DNA from: Aestuariibius violaceus
GTDB taxonomy: Bacteria; Pseudomonadota; Alphaproteobacteria; Rhodobacterales; Rhodobacteraceae
Reading direction: 5' to 3'
Assembly (NCBI RefSeq): GCF_040779325.2
Contig: NZ_JBFONT020000002.1
Span: forward strand, 186,001 to 250,000
Length of the DNA: 64,000 nucleotides
The notes beneath the pieces are model-generated. The model saw only the letters and a program-made list of their open reading frames with translations. It searched no databases and was not told the DNA's origin. Shown one piece after another: positions 8,327-15,848 of this stretch; within the stretch, counting starts at the first letter, position 1, and each line of letters opens with the position of its first letter. The translations under genes were made by a program, and so were the position numbers.

Positions 8327-9210
8327 TGACGCTGGCGTTGATCGCGGGATCCGGGGCCTTACCGCCAGCCATTCTGGAGCGGTTGCCTGAGCGCCCCTTG
8401 ATTTGCGCATTGGCGGGGAGCGCCCCGGCTGTCACGCCGGATCTGACGTTTCGGCTTGAGCGACTGGGCGGGTTCCTCGCCGATCTGACGGCGCGGGGCG
8501 TGACGCGGATTTGCATGGCCGGTGCAGTCGCTCGGCCAGAGATCGATCCGTTGGCCCTCGATGATCCCACGCGGGCGCTGCTGCCGCGATTGCGCGGGGC
8601 TTTGTCGGTGGGAGATGACGGCGCGCTTCGCGTGGTGATCGCGATCTTCGAGGAGAGCGGGTTCGAGATTGTGGCAGCCCATGACGTGGCGCCGGACCTT
8701 TTGCCGGACGCCGGAGTGCCGACGGCGGTGTCACCGGATCTGGCGCATCGCGAGGATGCGGTGCTGGGAGAACTTACTCTGGCCCAGATGGGCGCGGCCG
8801 ATATCGGGCAGGCCTGTATCCTGAGGGGCGGTCATGTGCTTGCGCGGGAGGATGCCGCCGGGACCGATGCGATGATCCGGCGCTTTGTGCCGGAGCGCGG
8901 CGGGCTTTGGGCACCGGCGGATCTGCTCGGCGATGCCTTGGGGCAGGCGGCGGAATGGCTGAGCGGGCCGGAGGGCAGCCCGGTGGATGTGCGGGGCGGG
9001 ATCCTCTTCAAGGGGCCGAAGCCGGATCAGGACCGCCGGGTGGATCTGCCTGTCATCGGGCTCGAAACGGCGCAGCGCGCGGTCGAGGCGAGGCTTGCGG
9101 GGATCGTCATCGAGGCCGGTGGGGTCATGGTTCTGGACCTTGGAGGGGTGGTCGACACGCTCAACCGTGCGGGAGCTTTCCTCTGGGTTCGGCCGAAAGG
9201 CGGCGCATGA
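8326..9210 (+). CDS. lpxI: UDP-2,3-diacylglucosamine diphosphatase LpxI
   Basis: Hydrolyses UDP-2,3-diacylglucosamine to lipid X and UMP. It is the alphaproteobacterial substitute for LpxH (family DUF1009). The start MTLALIAGSGALPPAILERL and the C-terminal segment with GVMVLDLGG fit the family, whose two domains are N-terminal (about 1-130) and catalytic (about 140-290). The product is 294 aa. ATG 8326 overlaps the lpxA stop by 1 bp, and the stop overlaps lpxB by 4 bp. The lpxA-lpxI-lpxB order supports the call. Confidence 0.92.
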   Translation: MTLALIAGSGALPPAILERLPERPLICALAGSAPAVTPDLTFRLERLGGFLADLTARGVTRICMAGAVARPEIDPLALDDPTRALLPRLRGALSVGDDGALRVVIAIFEESGFEIVAAHDVAPDLLPDAGVPTAVSPDLAHREDAVLGELTLAQMGAADIGQACILRGGHVLAREDAAGTDAMIRRFVPERGGLWAPADLLGDALGQAAEWLSGPEGSPVDVRGGILFKGPKPDQDRRVDLPVIGLETAQRAVEARLAGIVIEAGGVMVLDLGGVVDTLNRAGAFLWVRPKGGA

Positions 9211-10358
9211 AGGTCTTTCTGATCGCGGGGGAGCCGTCGGGGGATAAGCTGGGCGCGGCCCTGATGGCGGGGCTGAAGGAGCTGGCACCGGACGTGTCCT
9301 TCGACGGGGTGGGCGGCGCCGGGATGATCGGGGAGGGGCTGGAAAGCCGATTTCCGATGGAGGAGCTGAGCGTGATGGGCCTGGCCGAGGTGCTGCCGCG
9401 CTATTTCGATCTCAAGCGGCGGATCGCCGAGATGGCCGAGGCGGTGCTGGAGGTGAAGCCGGCCGTTCTGATCACCATCGACAGCCCGGATTTCTGCCTG
9501 CGGGTGGCGAAGCGTGTAAAGGCGGCCTCGGATATCCGGATCGCGCATTACGTGGCCCCGACCGTCTGGGCCTGGCGGCCGAAGCGCGCCGAGAAGATGG
9601 CGGCGCTTGTCGATCAGGTGCTGGCGCTCTTGCCGTTCGAGCCGCCGTATATGGAGGCCGCCGGGGTAGCCTGCGACTTCGTCGGCCATCCGGTGGTGGC
9701 GGAGCCTGTGGCGACGGAGGCCGACGCGGCACGCTTTCGGTCGGTCGCCGGGATCGGCGATGCGCCGTGCCTGCTGGTATTGCCGGGCTCGCGGCGGGGG
9801 GAAGTCGCGCGGCTGGCGCCGGTTTTCCGGGAGGTGCTGGAGGTCGTGGTTGCAGCCCGGCCTGATCTGCGGGTTGTCGTGCCGACGGTTGCCGGGGTCC
9901 GGGACGACGTGGTGCGTCTGACGGCGGACTGGCAAGGCGATCCGGTGGTGCTGGGTCCGGAAGGCATCGAAGGGTTTGCGCCGGGCGACGCGAAGCGGGC
10001 GGCGTTTCGCGCGGCGGATGCGGCGCTTGCGGCGTCGGGGACGGTGTCGCTGGAACTGGCGGCGGCGGGGACGCCGATGGTGATCGCCTATGACATGGCG
10101 TGGCTGAGCCGTCAGATCATCGGCCGCATGTTGCGGGTGGAGACGGTGACGCTGGTCAATCTGGTGAGCGAGACGCGGGCGGTGCCGGAATTCATCGGGG
10201 CGGAGTGTGTGCCGAAGAAGATCGCGCCCGCGCTTCTTGAGGTGCTGGCGGAGCCGGGGGCGCAGGCGGAGGCGATGCGGCTGACGATGGAAAGGCTTGG
10301 GCGTGGCGGGGAGGCACCGGGGCTGCGTGCGGCGCGGGCGGTGCTGGACCGATTGTGA
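9207..10358 (+). CDS. lpxB: Lipid A disaccharide synthase LpxB
   Basis: Family 19 glycosyltransferase that joins lipid X and UDP-2,3-diacylglucosamine into the lipid A disaccharide at the inner membrane. Family motifs present are FLIAGEPSGDKLGA at the N-terminus, DSPDFCLRVAKR, HYVAPTVWAWRPKR, LPGSRRGEV and the C-terminal ASGTVSLELA. The product is 383 aa, the usual length. ATG 9207 overlaps the lpxI stop (ATGA). It is the last gene of the envelope operon; the next gene is on the other strand. Confidence 0.96.
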   Translation: MKVFLIAGEPSGDKLGAALMAGLKELAPDVSFDGVGGAGMIGEGLESRFPMEELSVMGLAEVLPRYFDLKRRIAEMAEAVLEVKPAVLITIDSPDFCLRVAKRVKAASDIRIAHYVAPTVWAWRPKRAEKMAALVDQVLALLPFEPPYMEAAGVACDFVGHPVVAEPVATEADAARFRSVAGIGDAPCLLVLPGSRRGEVARLAPVFREVLEVVVAARPDLRVVVPTVAGVRDDVVRLTADWQGDPVVLGPEGIEGFAPGDAKRAAFRAADAALAASGTVSLELAAAGTPMVIAYDMAWLSRQIIGRMLRVETVTLVNLVSETRAVPEFIGAECVPKKIAPALLEVLAEPGAQAEAMRLTMERLGRGGEAPGLRAARAVLDRL

Positions 10359-10428
10359 GGGACGGGAGCGGCGCGCATCGGCGGGCTGGCGCCCGCGATG
10401 ACGCCCCGCCCACCGTCCCCGGCCGTTT

Positions 10429-10851
10429 TCAGGTGGCTTGTATGGTCGCGGTAGGTTTCAGGATAGGACCCGCCATGAGCGCGAGGAAGGCGAGGTTGCC
10501 GACCACGTTGAGGGGCGCGCCCGCGGCGACGGAGGCGGTCGAATCGATGGCGAACCACGCGACGTAAGCCGTCAGCGCGATGCGGCGGGTGGTGTCGGGC
10601 GCCTGGCGCGCGGGCTCTCCGGCGAGGCCGAGGACGAGGACGCCCCAGCCGGCGAGAACGCCGCCGGAGATTGCCAGAAGCAGGCGGCTTTCAGGCGCGG
10701 CGAGGGTCTCGGCGCCGTCCATGGGCCAGAGGATGAGGTCGGCGAGCAGGCGGATCGGCAGGTTGAGAGCGGGGAGTGCTGCGAGCGCCATGAGGCTACC
10801 GAAGCCGATCATGATGGCGGCGCCGAAGGTGAGGCCTTTGCTGAGGGTCAT
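10429..10851 (-). CDS. Small membrane protein with about four helices, unknown function
   Basis: 140-aa hydrophobic protein with predicted membrane segments at about residues 8-28, 30-45, 57-78 and 105-130, joined by short loops containing D-G-A-E and R-Q-A-P-D. I do not recognise the family. It is transcribed divergently from the MmyB-type regulator at 10961, with a 109-bp shared upstream region holding repeated AGGT/ACCT half-sites, so it is a likely target of that regulator. A good GGAGAT ribosome site precedes the ATG. Confidence 0.7.
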   Translation of the reverse strand: MTLSKGLTFGAAIMIGFGSLMALAALPALNLPIRLLADLILWPMDGAETLAAPESRLLLAISGGVLAGWGVLVLGLAGEPARQAPDTTRRIALTAYVAWFAIDSTASVAAGAPLNVVGNLAFLALMAGPILKPTATIQAT

Positions 10852-10893
10852 TTGGATCTCCTGTTGCTTGGATGGGCATCAATCTCGCGCTGG

Positions 10894-10926
10894 GAGGTGG
10901 GCAATCCAATTACCTCTCGGGTAGGT
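10894..10926. promoter_or_regulatory. Candidate operator between divergent membrane gene and regulator
   Basis: GAGGT (10894-10898), ACCTC (10912-10916) and AGGT (10923-10926) form overlapping inverted repeats in the shared intergenic region. They are natural candidates for binding by the helix-turn-helix protein at 10961. This rests on pattern only. Confidence 0.35.
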
Positions 10927-10960
10927 GTTTTGCGGCGCGGCGCGGGCTAGGCTCGGGGTC

Positions 10961-11725
10961 ATGGAGCTGTTCGGAACGGAATTGCGCCGCTGGCGGCGGG
11001 TGCGACGGATGAGCCAACTGGCGCTGGCCTCGGATGCGGGCGTGTCTGCGCGGCATGTGTCTTTCGTGGAGACGGCCCGGGCGCGGCCGAGCCGGGATAT
11101 GGTGCTGCGGCTGGCCGAGGCTCTGGAAGTGCCGCCCGACGGGCGGAACGCGCTGCTGGAGGCGGCAGGCTATGCGGCGCATTACCGGCGCGGGCCGCTC
11201 GAGGCGGAGGCGCTGGCGCCGGTCCGCCGCGCGATGGAGCGCCTGATCGCGCGGCACGATCCCTATCCGGCCGTGGTGTTGGACCGACTGTGGCGGATCG
11301 TGGCGCTGAACCGGTGCGCGGGGATTCTGTTCGGGGCGCATGGCGTCGGGGTGGGGGAGGACCTTCTGGAGGCGCTCCTCGCGATTGGGCCCAACGCGGT
11401 CGAGAACTGGGGCGAGGTCGGGGACCATATGCGCCGCCGGCTACGGGCAGAGAGCCGAGCGGCGGGCGGGTTGCACCGGCTGGACCAGGTGGCGGCCCGG
11501 CTCGACCGGGATCCGGCCGTGGCCGGGTGGACGGGCGCGCCGTCGACGGGGCCGCTGATCGCGACACGGTACCGTGTGCCGGGGGGCGTGCTGGCGCTGT
11601 TTTCGACCTTCACGCAGTTCAGCGGATCGGAGGATGCGGGGGTGTCGGAGCTGAAGATCGAGCTGATGTTCCCGGCAGATGCCGAGAGCGAGGCGGCGTT
11701 GGAGGCGATCGCGGCGAAGGGATAG
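10961..11725 (+). CDS. XRE-family regulator with MmyB-like ligand-binding domain
   Basis: DNA-binding regulator of 254 aa. The N-terminal helix-turn-helix (about residues 5-60: ELRRWRRVRRMSQLALASDA, then GVSARHVSFVETARARPS) is followed by the PxR and GY segments and a C-terminal PAS-like domain of the MmyB type (VLDRLWRIVALNRCAGILFG, ALFSTFTQFSG). Such proteins usually control a neighbouring short-chain dehydrogenase or membrane gene. Here the divergent membrane gene at 10429 is the obvious partner. ATG 10961 puts the HTH at the N-terminus; the open frame upstream is not needed. Confidence 0.88.
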   Translation: MELFGTELRRWRRVRRMSQLALASDAGVSARHVSFVETARARPSRDMVLRLAEALEVPPDGRNALLEAAGYAAHYRRGPLEAEALAPVRRAMERLIARHDPYPAVVLDRLWRIVALNRCAGILFGAHGVGVGEDLLEALLAIGPNAVENWGEVGDHMRRRLRAESRAAGGLHRLDQVAARLDRDPAVAGWTGAPSTGPLIATRYRVPGGVLALFSTFTQFSGSEDAGVSELKIELMFPADAESEAALEAIAAKG

Positions 11726-11814
11726 GCCGTCTTGATCGGCGAAACGCCTACGACCATAGGCACGGTGACGCTGGCCGGGCCTGGTGGTAGAGTCGCAGTA
11801 CGGAGGAGACCGTC

Positions 11815-12369
11815 ATGCGATATCCGGCGCTGGCCCTTTCTGTGATCCTTCTGGCGGGGACGGCAAACGCCGAACCGCCCGCCACAGTCGAGGACGATCT
11901 GGGCATTCTCAACCCTCAGGACACGGGCCGCGAGATGCTGACCCGCAAGATCGAGATGGGTGTGATCGATTCGGTGACCTGTTCGCTTGGGATCAACGTC
12001 ACCAAGAACGACAATCACGAGCTGGCCCGGCGACTGACCCGGCAATGCGCGGAAGCCGGCTATACCAAGGCGATGACCTGGATGAGCCAGCTTGAGAACA
12101 ACGGCCTGGGCGGCGAGTACAATCCCGATGCCTCTGCCGAGTGGGACCGCCGCGCGGCCGAGGCTGGCGATCCGAACGGACGCTTCAATTACGGGCTCGA
12201 CCTGATGCGCGGGCATGGGGTGGCCAAGGACGAGGCGCTCGGCCGCCGCTATATCGACGAGGCGGCGGAGGCGGGGCTTGAGATCGCGCAGCGGCTGCAG
12301 GGGGCGGATTATGATCTGGATGAAGTGACGCCGGATGCGGATGAGTGGAAGTACGCGCCGCTCTTTTGA
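11815..12369 (+). CDS. Secreted Sel1-repeat protein
   Basis: 184-aa exported protein. A signal peptide (MRYPALALSVILLAGTANAE) is followed by Sel1/TPR-like helical repeats: PDASAEWDRRAAEAGDPNGR, then FNYGLDLMRGHGVAKDEALG and the matching helix. Two Cys residues in the mature part (SVTCSLG and TRQCAEAG) could form a disulfide. The strong GGAGGAG site lies 7 bp before ATG. The role is probably periplasmic protein binding; no specific partner is suggested. Confidence 0.78.
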   Translation: MRYPALALSVILLAGTANAEPPATVEDDLGILNPQDTGREMLTRKIEMGVIDSVTCSLGINVTKNDNHELARRLTRQCAEAGYTKAMTWMSQLENNGLGGEYNPDASAEWDRRAAEAGDPNGRFNYGLDLMRGHGVAKDEALGRRYIDEAAEAGLEIAQRLQGADYDLDEVTPDADEWKYAPLF

Positions 12370-12390
12370 TCCTTAAGGTTCCACCGCGCG

Positions 12391-12942
12391 TCAGCCCTGC
12401 AGATCGTCCGGCAGGTCAAGATCGGGCCGTGACAAGCGAAGTTGCATCAAGAACATCGGGTGGCCGGAATAGAGGTAGCTCCAGTAGATGCGCTGCCCGT
12501 TCCGGCCTTCGACATACCAGTAGCCACTCGCTGTCTTGCCGCTTCGGAACAGATCGCTCCAGACGAGCCGTGCGCGGCGAAGGCCGAGGCTGGGGCCGAA
12601 GAGCTGCGAGGGGCCTTCGATGAACTCGTAGGTCCAGATCACGTCATGGGCGGGGTTGAGCGACAGCGCCATGAACCCGGCGATGGCAAGCCCTAAGAGA
12701 GCCGCTAAGAGTCCGGCGAGGCTGCTGCTTGCCATCACGATCGCTGCGCCGCCGGCGGTGATGGCGATACCGATGACGACGACGACCCAGATCGCGGTCC
12801 GGTTGGGATAGATCCTGAGCGTGCCGTCGATGAGTTCGGCATCCCGGCGGCCGATCCCATGCGCGATCAGGGCAACGAGGGCGGCGCTCAGCACGGCTCC
12901 GGCGAAGGAGGCGAGAAGGACGAGGGCAGCGTGTCCGATCAT
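12391..12942 (-). CDS. Membrane protein with cytoplasmic or periplasmic C-terminal domain, unknown
   Basis: About 183 aa from ATG 12942 (MIGHAALVLLASFAGAV). Three hydrophobic helices lie in the first 95 residues. A soluble C-terminal domain follows, with FRSGKTASGYWYVEGRNGQR and a conserved-looking YWSYLYSGHPMF segment. I do not recognise the family. An in-frame ATG at 13017 would add 25 polar residues ahead of the first helix, so I prefer the shorter form. It is convergent with the Sel1 gene and has no evident operon partner. Confidence 0.62.
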   Translation of the reverse strand: MIGHAALVLLASFAGAVLSAALVALIAHGIGRRDAELIDGTLRIYPNRTAIWVVVVIGIAITAGGAAIVMASSSLAGLLAALLGLAIAGFMALSLNPAHDVIWTYEFIEGPSQLFGPSLGLRRARLVWSDLFRSGKTASGYWYVEGRNGQRIYWSYLYSGHPMFLMQLRLSRPDLDLPDDLQG

Positions 12943-13079
12943 CGGCGGGCCGTTTTTGAAGCAATCGAGCGATCTTGGGCCGTCCGGGCGGATTGATCCA
13001 TTCCGGGGGACCACCATCCGTGCGTCTTTTTCCGCTGAGCGTCACACTTCTGGTACAGGAGGCGAGAGGTTCGGCTAGC

Positions 13080-14216
13080 TCAGCCCCGTGTGATCCAGCC
13101 GCCGCCCAGCACGCGCGTGCTGTCGGGGGCGTAGAACACGCAGGCCTGGCCGGGGGAGACGCCGGTTTCGGCGGTCACGAGCTCGACTTCGGCTTCGGTG
13201 GCGGAGGTCGGGTGGAGGACCGCTTCGCCGGAGGGGCGGGTGGAGCGGATCTTGACCTCGACGGTTTGACCCTCGGTTGCCTCAAAGGGGCCGTCGCCGA
13301 GCCAGTTGATTTCCTTCACCGGGATGCGGCGGGTGGCGAGCAAGTCTTTCGGGCCGACGATGACGCGGCGGGTGTCGACGTCGAGTTTGATGACGTAGAG
13401 CGGATCGCTGAGGCCGCCAATACCGAGGCCCCGGCGCTGGCCGACGGTGTAGTGGATGACGCCGCTATGGTCCCCCAGGACGCGGCCGTCGGCGTGCACG
13501 ATCTCTCCGGGATCGGCGGCGCCGGGGCGGAGTTTTTCGATCACCGCGGCATAGTCGCCATTGGGGACGAAGCAGATGTCCTGGCTGTCGGGCTTGTCGG
13601 CGACCGGCAGGCCGAAGCGGGCGGCAAGCGCCCGGGTCTCGGCCTTGCTTTGCAGGTGGCCGAGGGGGAAGCGCAGGTAGTCGAGCTGCTCGGGCGTTGT
13701 CGAGAACAGGAAATAGCTCTGGTCGCGCGCGGTGTCGGCGGCGCGGTGGAGTTCGGGGCCACCCGCGCCCATCTTGCGCTGGATGTAATGGCCCGTCGCC
13801 ATGCAATCGGCGTCGAGATCCTTGGCGGTCGCCAGAAGGTCCTTGAATTTCACCCGTTCGTTGCAGCGGATGCAGGGGACGGGGGTCGCGCCGGCGAGGT
13901 AGCTGTCGGCGAATTCGTCGATCACCGCGTCCTTGAAGATGTTTTCGTAGTCGAGGACGTAGTGGGGGAAGCCCATTTCCTCGGCCACGCGGCGGGCATC
14001 GTGGATGTCGCGGCCCGCGCAGCAGGCGCCCTTCTTGGCGAGCGCTGCGCCGTGATCGTAGAGCTGCAGGGTGACGCCCACCACATCATAGCCCTCGGAC
14101 GCGAGTTGGGCTGCCACGACAGAGCTATCGACGCCGCCCGACATGGCGACGACGACGCGGGTATCCGCGGGGGCTTTCGGCAGCCCGAGGGAATTCAGGG
14201 TCGTATCGAGGGGCAT
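13080..14216 (-). CDS. mnmA: tRNA-specific 2-thiouridylase MnmA
   Basis: Makes the 2-thio group of s2U34 in tRNAs for Lys, Glu and Gln, using ATP and sulfur relayed from IscS. The PP-loop motif SGGVDSS is at about residues 26-32. The two catalytic cysteines are visible: CIRCNE (about residue 119) and CFVPNGDY (about 210). D-S-Q-D-I-C-F precedes the second one, and GQRRGLGIGG is conserved. The product is 378 aa. It is transcribed away from sciP, and the 119-bp gap holds the shared promoters. Confidence 0.95.
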   Translation of the reverse strand: MPLDTTLNSLGLPKAPADTRVVVAMSGGVDSSVVAAQLASEGYDVVGVTLQLYDHGAALAKKGACCAGRDIHDARRVAEEMGFPHYVLDYENIFKDAVIDEFADSYLAGATPVPCIRCNERVKFKDLLATAKDLDADCMATGHYIQRKMGAGGPELHRAADTARDQSYFLFSTTPEQLDYLRFPLGHLQSKAETRALAARFGLPVADKPDSQDICFVPNGDYAAVIEKLRPGAADPGEIVHADGRVLGDHSGVIHYTVGQRRGLGIGGLSDPLYVIKLDVDTRRVIVGPKDLLATRRIPVKEINWLGDGPFEATEGQTVEVKIRSTRPSGEAVLHPTSATEAEVELVTAETGVSPGQACVFYAPDSTRVLGGGWITRG

Positions 14217-14335
14217 CAGACCTCCGGCGAAGTCGGCGGGAATATATGAAAATGCAACGGACTAACAAGGGGTCGTTTCACGCCTCTTTAAGGCCTCTGC
14301 GTCACGAAGAGGCGAGATGCGCAGAGGAAAGACTG

Positions 14336-14614
14336 ATGTATTTGCGAAAGATCGACGGCCCGCGCGCTGTCACCCTGGAAGACGGTACTGTGATGACGCG
14401 GGCCGATCTGCCCGATCCTTCGACCCGCCGCTGGGTCGCGTCGCGCAAGGCGGCGGTGGTGCGCGGGCTGATGGCAGGCCTGATCACCGAGGAGGAGGCC
14501 AAGACGATGTATGGTCTGTCGGACGACGAACTGGCAGAATGGTCGTCGCTTGTCACCAATCATGGCGAAAGCGCCCTAAAAGCCACGGCATTGCAGAAAT
14601 ATAGACAACTTTAA
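14336..14614 (+). CDS. sciP: SciP-family CtrA inhibitor (DUF1153)
   Basis: Small helix-turn-helix protein of 92 aa. In Caulobacter, SciP binds CtrA and blocks activation of CtrA targets in swarmer cells. The family signature is intact: MYLRKIDGPRAVTLEDGTVM, TRADLPDPSTRRWVASRKAA, then a trihelical HTH (GLITEEEAKTMYGLSDDELA). AGAGGAAA at 14323-14330 is a good ribosome site and fixes ATG 14336; the frame is open further up but without support. It sits 146 bp before ctrA, as in many Rhodobacteraceae, so the pair probably acts as a feedback module. Confidence 0.9.
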   Translation: MYLRKIDGPRAVTLEDGTVMTRADLPDPSTRRWVASRKAAVVRGLMAGLITEEEAKTMYGLSDDELAEWSSLVTNHGESALKATALQKYRQL

Positions 14615-14641
14615 GATGTATTTCCAAATCATCGTTTTCGG

Positions 14642-14658
14642 GTAACCTGCGGTTAACC
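14642..14658 (+). promoter_or_regulatory. CtrA-box-like site upstream of ctrA
   Basis: GTAACC-N5-TTAACC matches the CtrA consensus TTAACC-N5-TTAACC at 11 of 12 positions. It lies about 100 bp before the ctrA ATG and just after sciP. Autoregulation of ctrA through such a site is known in Caulobacter; here it is inferred from sequence only. Confidence 0.6.
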
Positions 14659-14760
14659 AATGTTTCGCAAGGTCGTCCCGTTAGGTGCGTGTGCTGAAGG
14701 GGCCGGCCGGCAGGGTCGGAGGCTGATCGCGCCTTTGCTGGGATAACGGAGACAAGTGTA

Positions 14761-15480
14761 ATGCGTGTTTTGCTGGTAGAAGACGACCCGACGACCTCGA
14801 AGAGCATCGAGTTGATGCTTTCCCATGCCAATCTTAATGTCTACTGCACCGATCTGGGTGAGGAAGGCATCGATCTGGCCAAACTTTATGATTACGACCT
14901 TATTCTTCTGGATCTGAACCTGCCGGACATGAATGGACATGACGTGCTGCGCCAGCTGCGGCTGGCCAGGATCGAGACGCCGATCCTGATCCTGTCGGGC
15001 AGCGACGATACCGAAAGCAAGCTGAAGGGCTTCGGCTATGGCGCCGACGATTACATGACGAAACCCTTCCACCGAGAGGAACTCGTCGCGCGGATCCACG
15101 CGATCATCCGCCGGTCGAAAGGCCATTCGCAGTCGATCATCCGGACCGGCAAGATCACCGTCAACCTCGACGCGAAGACGGTCGAAGTGGGGGGTAAGAC
15201 GGTGCATCTGACCGGCAAGGAATACCAGATGCTGGAGCTTCTGAGCCTGCGGAAGGGCACGACCCTGACCAAGGAGATGTTTCTCAACCACCTCTATGGC
15301 GGCATGGACGAGCCGGAACTGAAGATCATCGACGTCTTCATCTGCAAGCTGCGCAAGAAGCTTGCCCAGGCAACGGGCGGCGAGAGCCATATAGAAACGG
15401 TCTGGGGCCGCGGCTATGTCCTGCGCGATCCCGAGCCGACAGCGGGCAGCGAGCCGGAGCGCGTGGCGATCGGCGCCTAA
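14761..15480 (+). CDS. ctrA: Cell-cycle response regulator CtrA
   Basis: OmpR-type master regulator. In Rhodobacterales it mainly controls motility, gene transfer agents and related traits rather than being essential. The receiver domain has acidic residues D8 and D9, phosphoacceptor D51 in LILLDLNLP, and K-P in DDYMTKPF. The winged-helix domain (about 125-230) includes LTGKEYQMLELLSLRKGTTL and the recognition helix DVFICKLRKKL. The product is 239 aa with a short unconserved tail. A candidate CtrA box lies upstream and a hairpin 24 bp downstream. Confidence 0.97.
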   Translation: MRVLLVEDDPTTSKSIELMLSHANLNVYCTDLGEEGIDLAKLYDYDLILLDLNLPDMNGHDVLRQLRLARIETPILILSGSDDTESKLKGFGYGADDYMTKPFHREELVARIHAIIRRSKGHSQSIIRTGKITVNLDAKTVEVGGKTVHLTGKEYQMLELLSLRKGTTLTKEMFLNHLYGGMDEPELKIIDVFICKLRKKLAQATGGESHIETVWGRGYVLRDPEPTAGSEPERVAIGA

Positions 15481-15848
15481 GGGTATTTACCAAGAGGATG
15501 GCCTCGCCCGGCGTTGGACGGGCGACGGTCTGCTGGGCGTCCGGCGCTATAGGCCGCGCAGATTGGTGTTCTGGTTGCGCGGCGACGATGAGTGAGGCCG
15601 ACGGCTCCTGCATGATGCGGAGGATTGATCGGATCGGGTACGGCCTTGACGACGGGGCTGGGCCGGCGGTCGACGTTCCGCCGGTTCTTGCGCCTTGGTG
15701 AGGTCGAATCATGGCGGCGGATCGGCCCGCAGACCTTGATCGGAGATTGTACCGTTGTTGAAGACGGGTTCGGCACGAGACTGGACGGGGCCGATCGCCA
15801 CTCCTATCACTTGGGCGCGACGATGACTGCCCGGAGGCTGCGCCCCAG
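15481..15848. other. 368-bp gap between ctrA and ligA
   Basis: No convincing gene. Short open frames on both strands have no recognisable domain and unhelpful codon patterns. It holds the hairpin at 15504 and a second at 15663-15684 (CCGGCGG with CCGCCGG, 8-nt loop, followed by TTCTTG). The ligA promoter is presumably here, but no clear -35/-10 pair is visible. A decayed gene cannot be excluded. Confidence 0.4.
15504..15525 (+). terminator. Hairpin just after ctrA
   Basis: Perfect 7-bp stem TCGCCCG / CGGGCGA with an 8-nt loop, 24 bp past the ctrA stop. There is no T-tract, so termination is uncertain. Confidence 0.35.

Noticed and set aside
13012..14249. Plus-strand frame opposite mnmA (up to 424 aa)
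   Set aside because: Antisense to a gene with intact PP-loop and catalytic cysteines.
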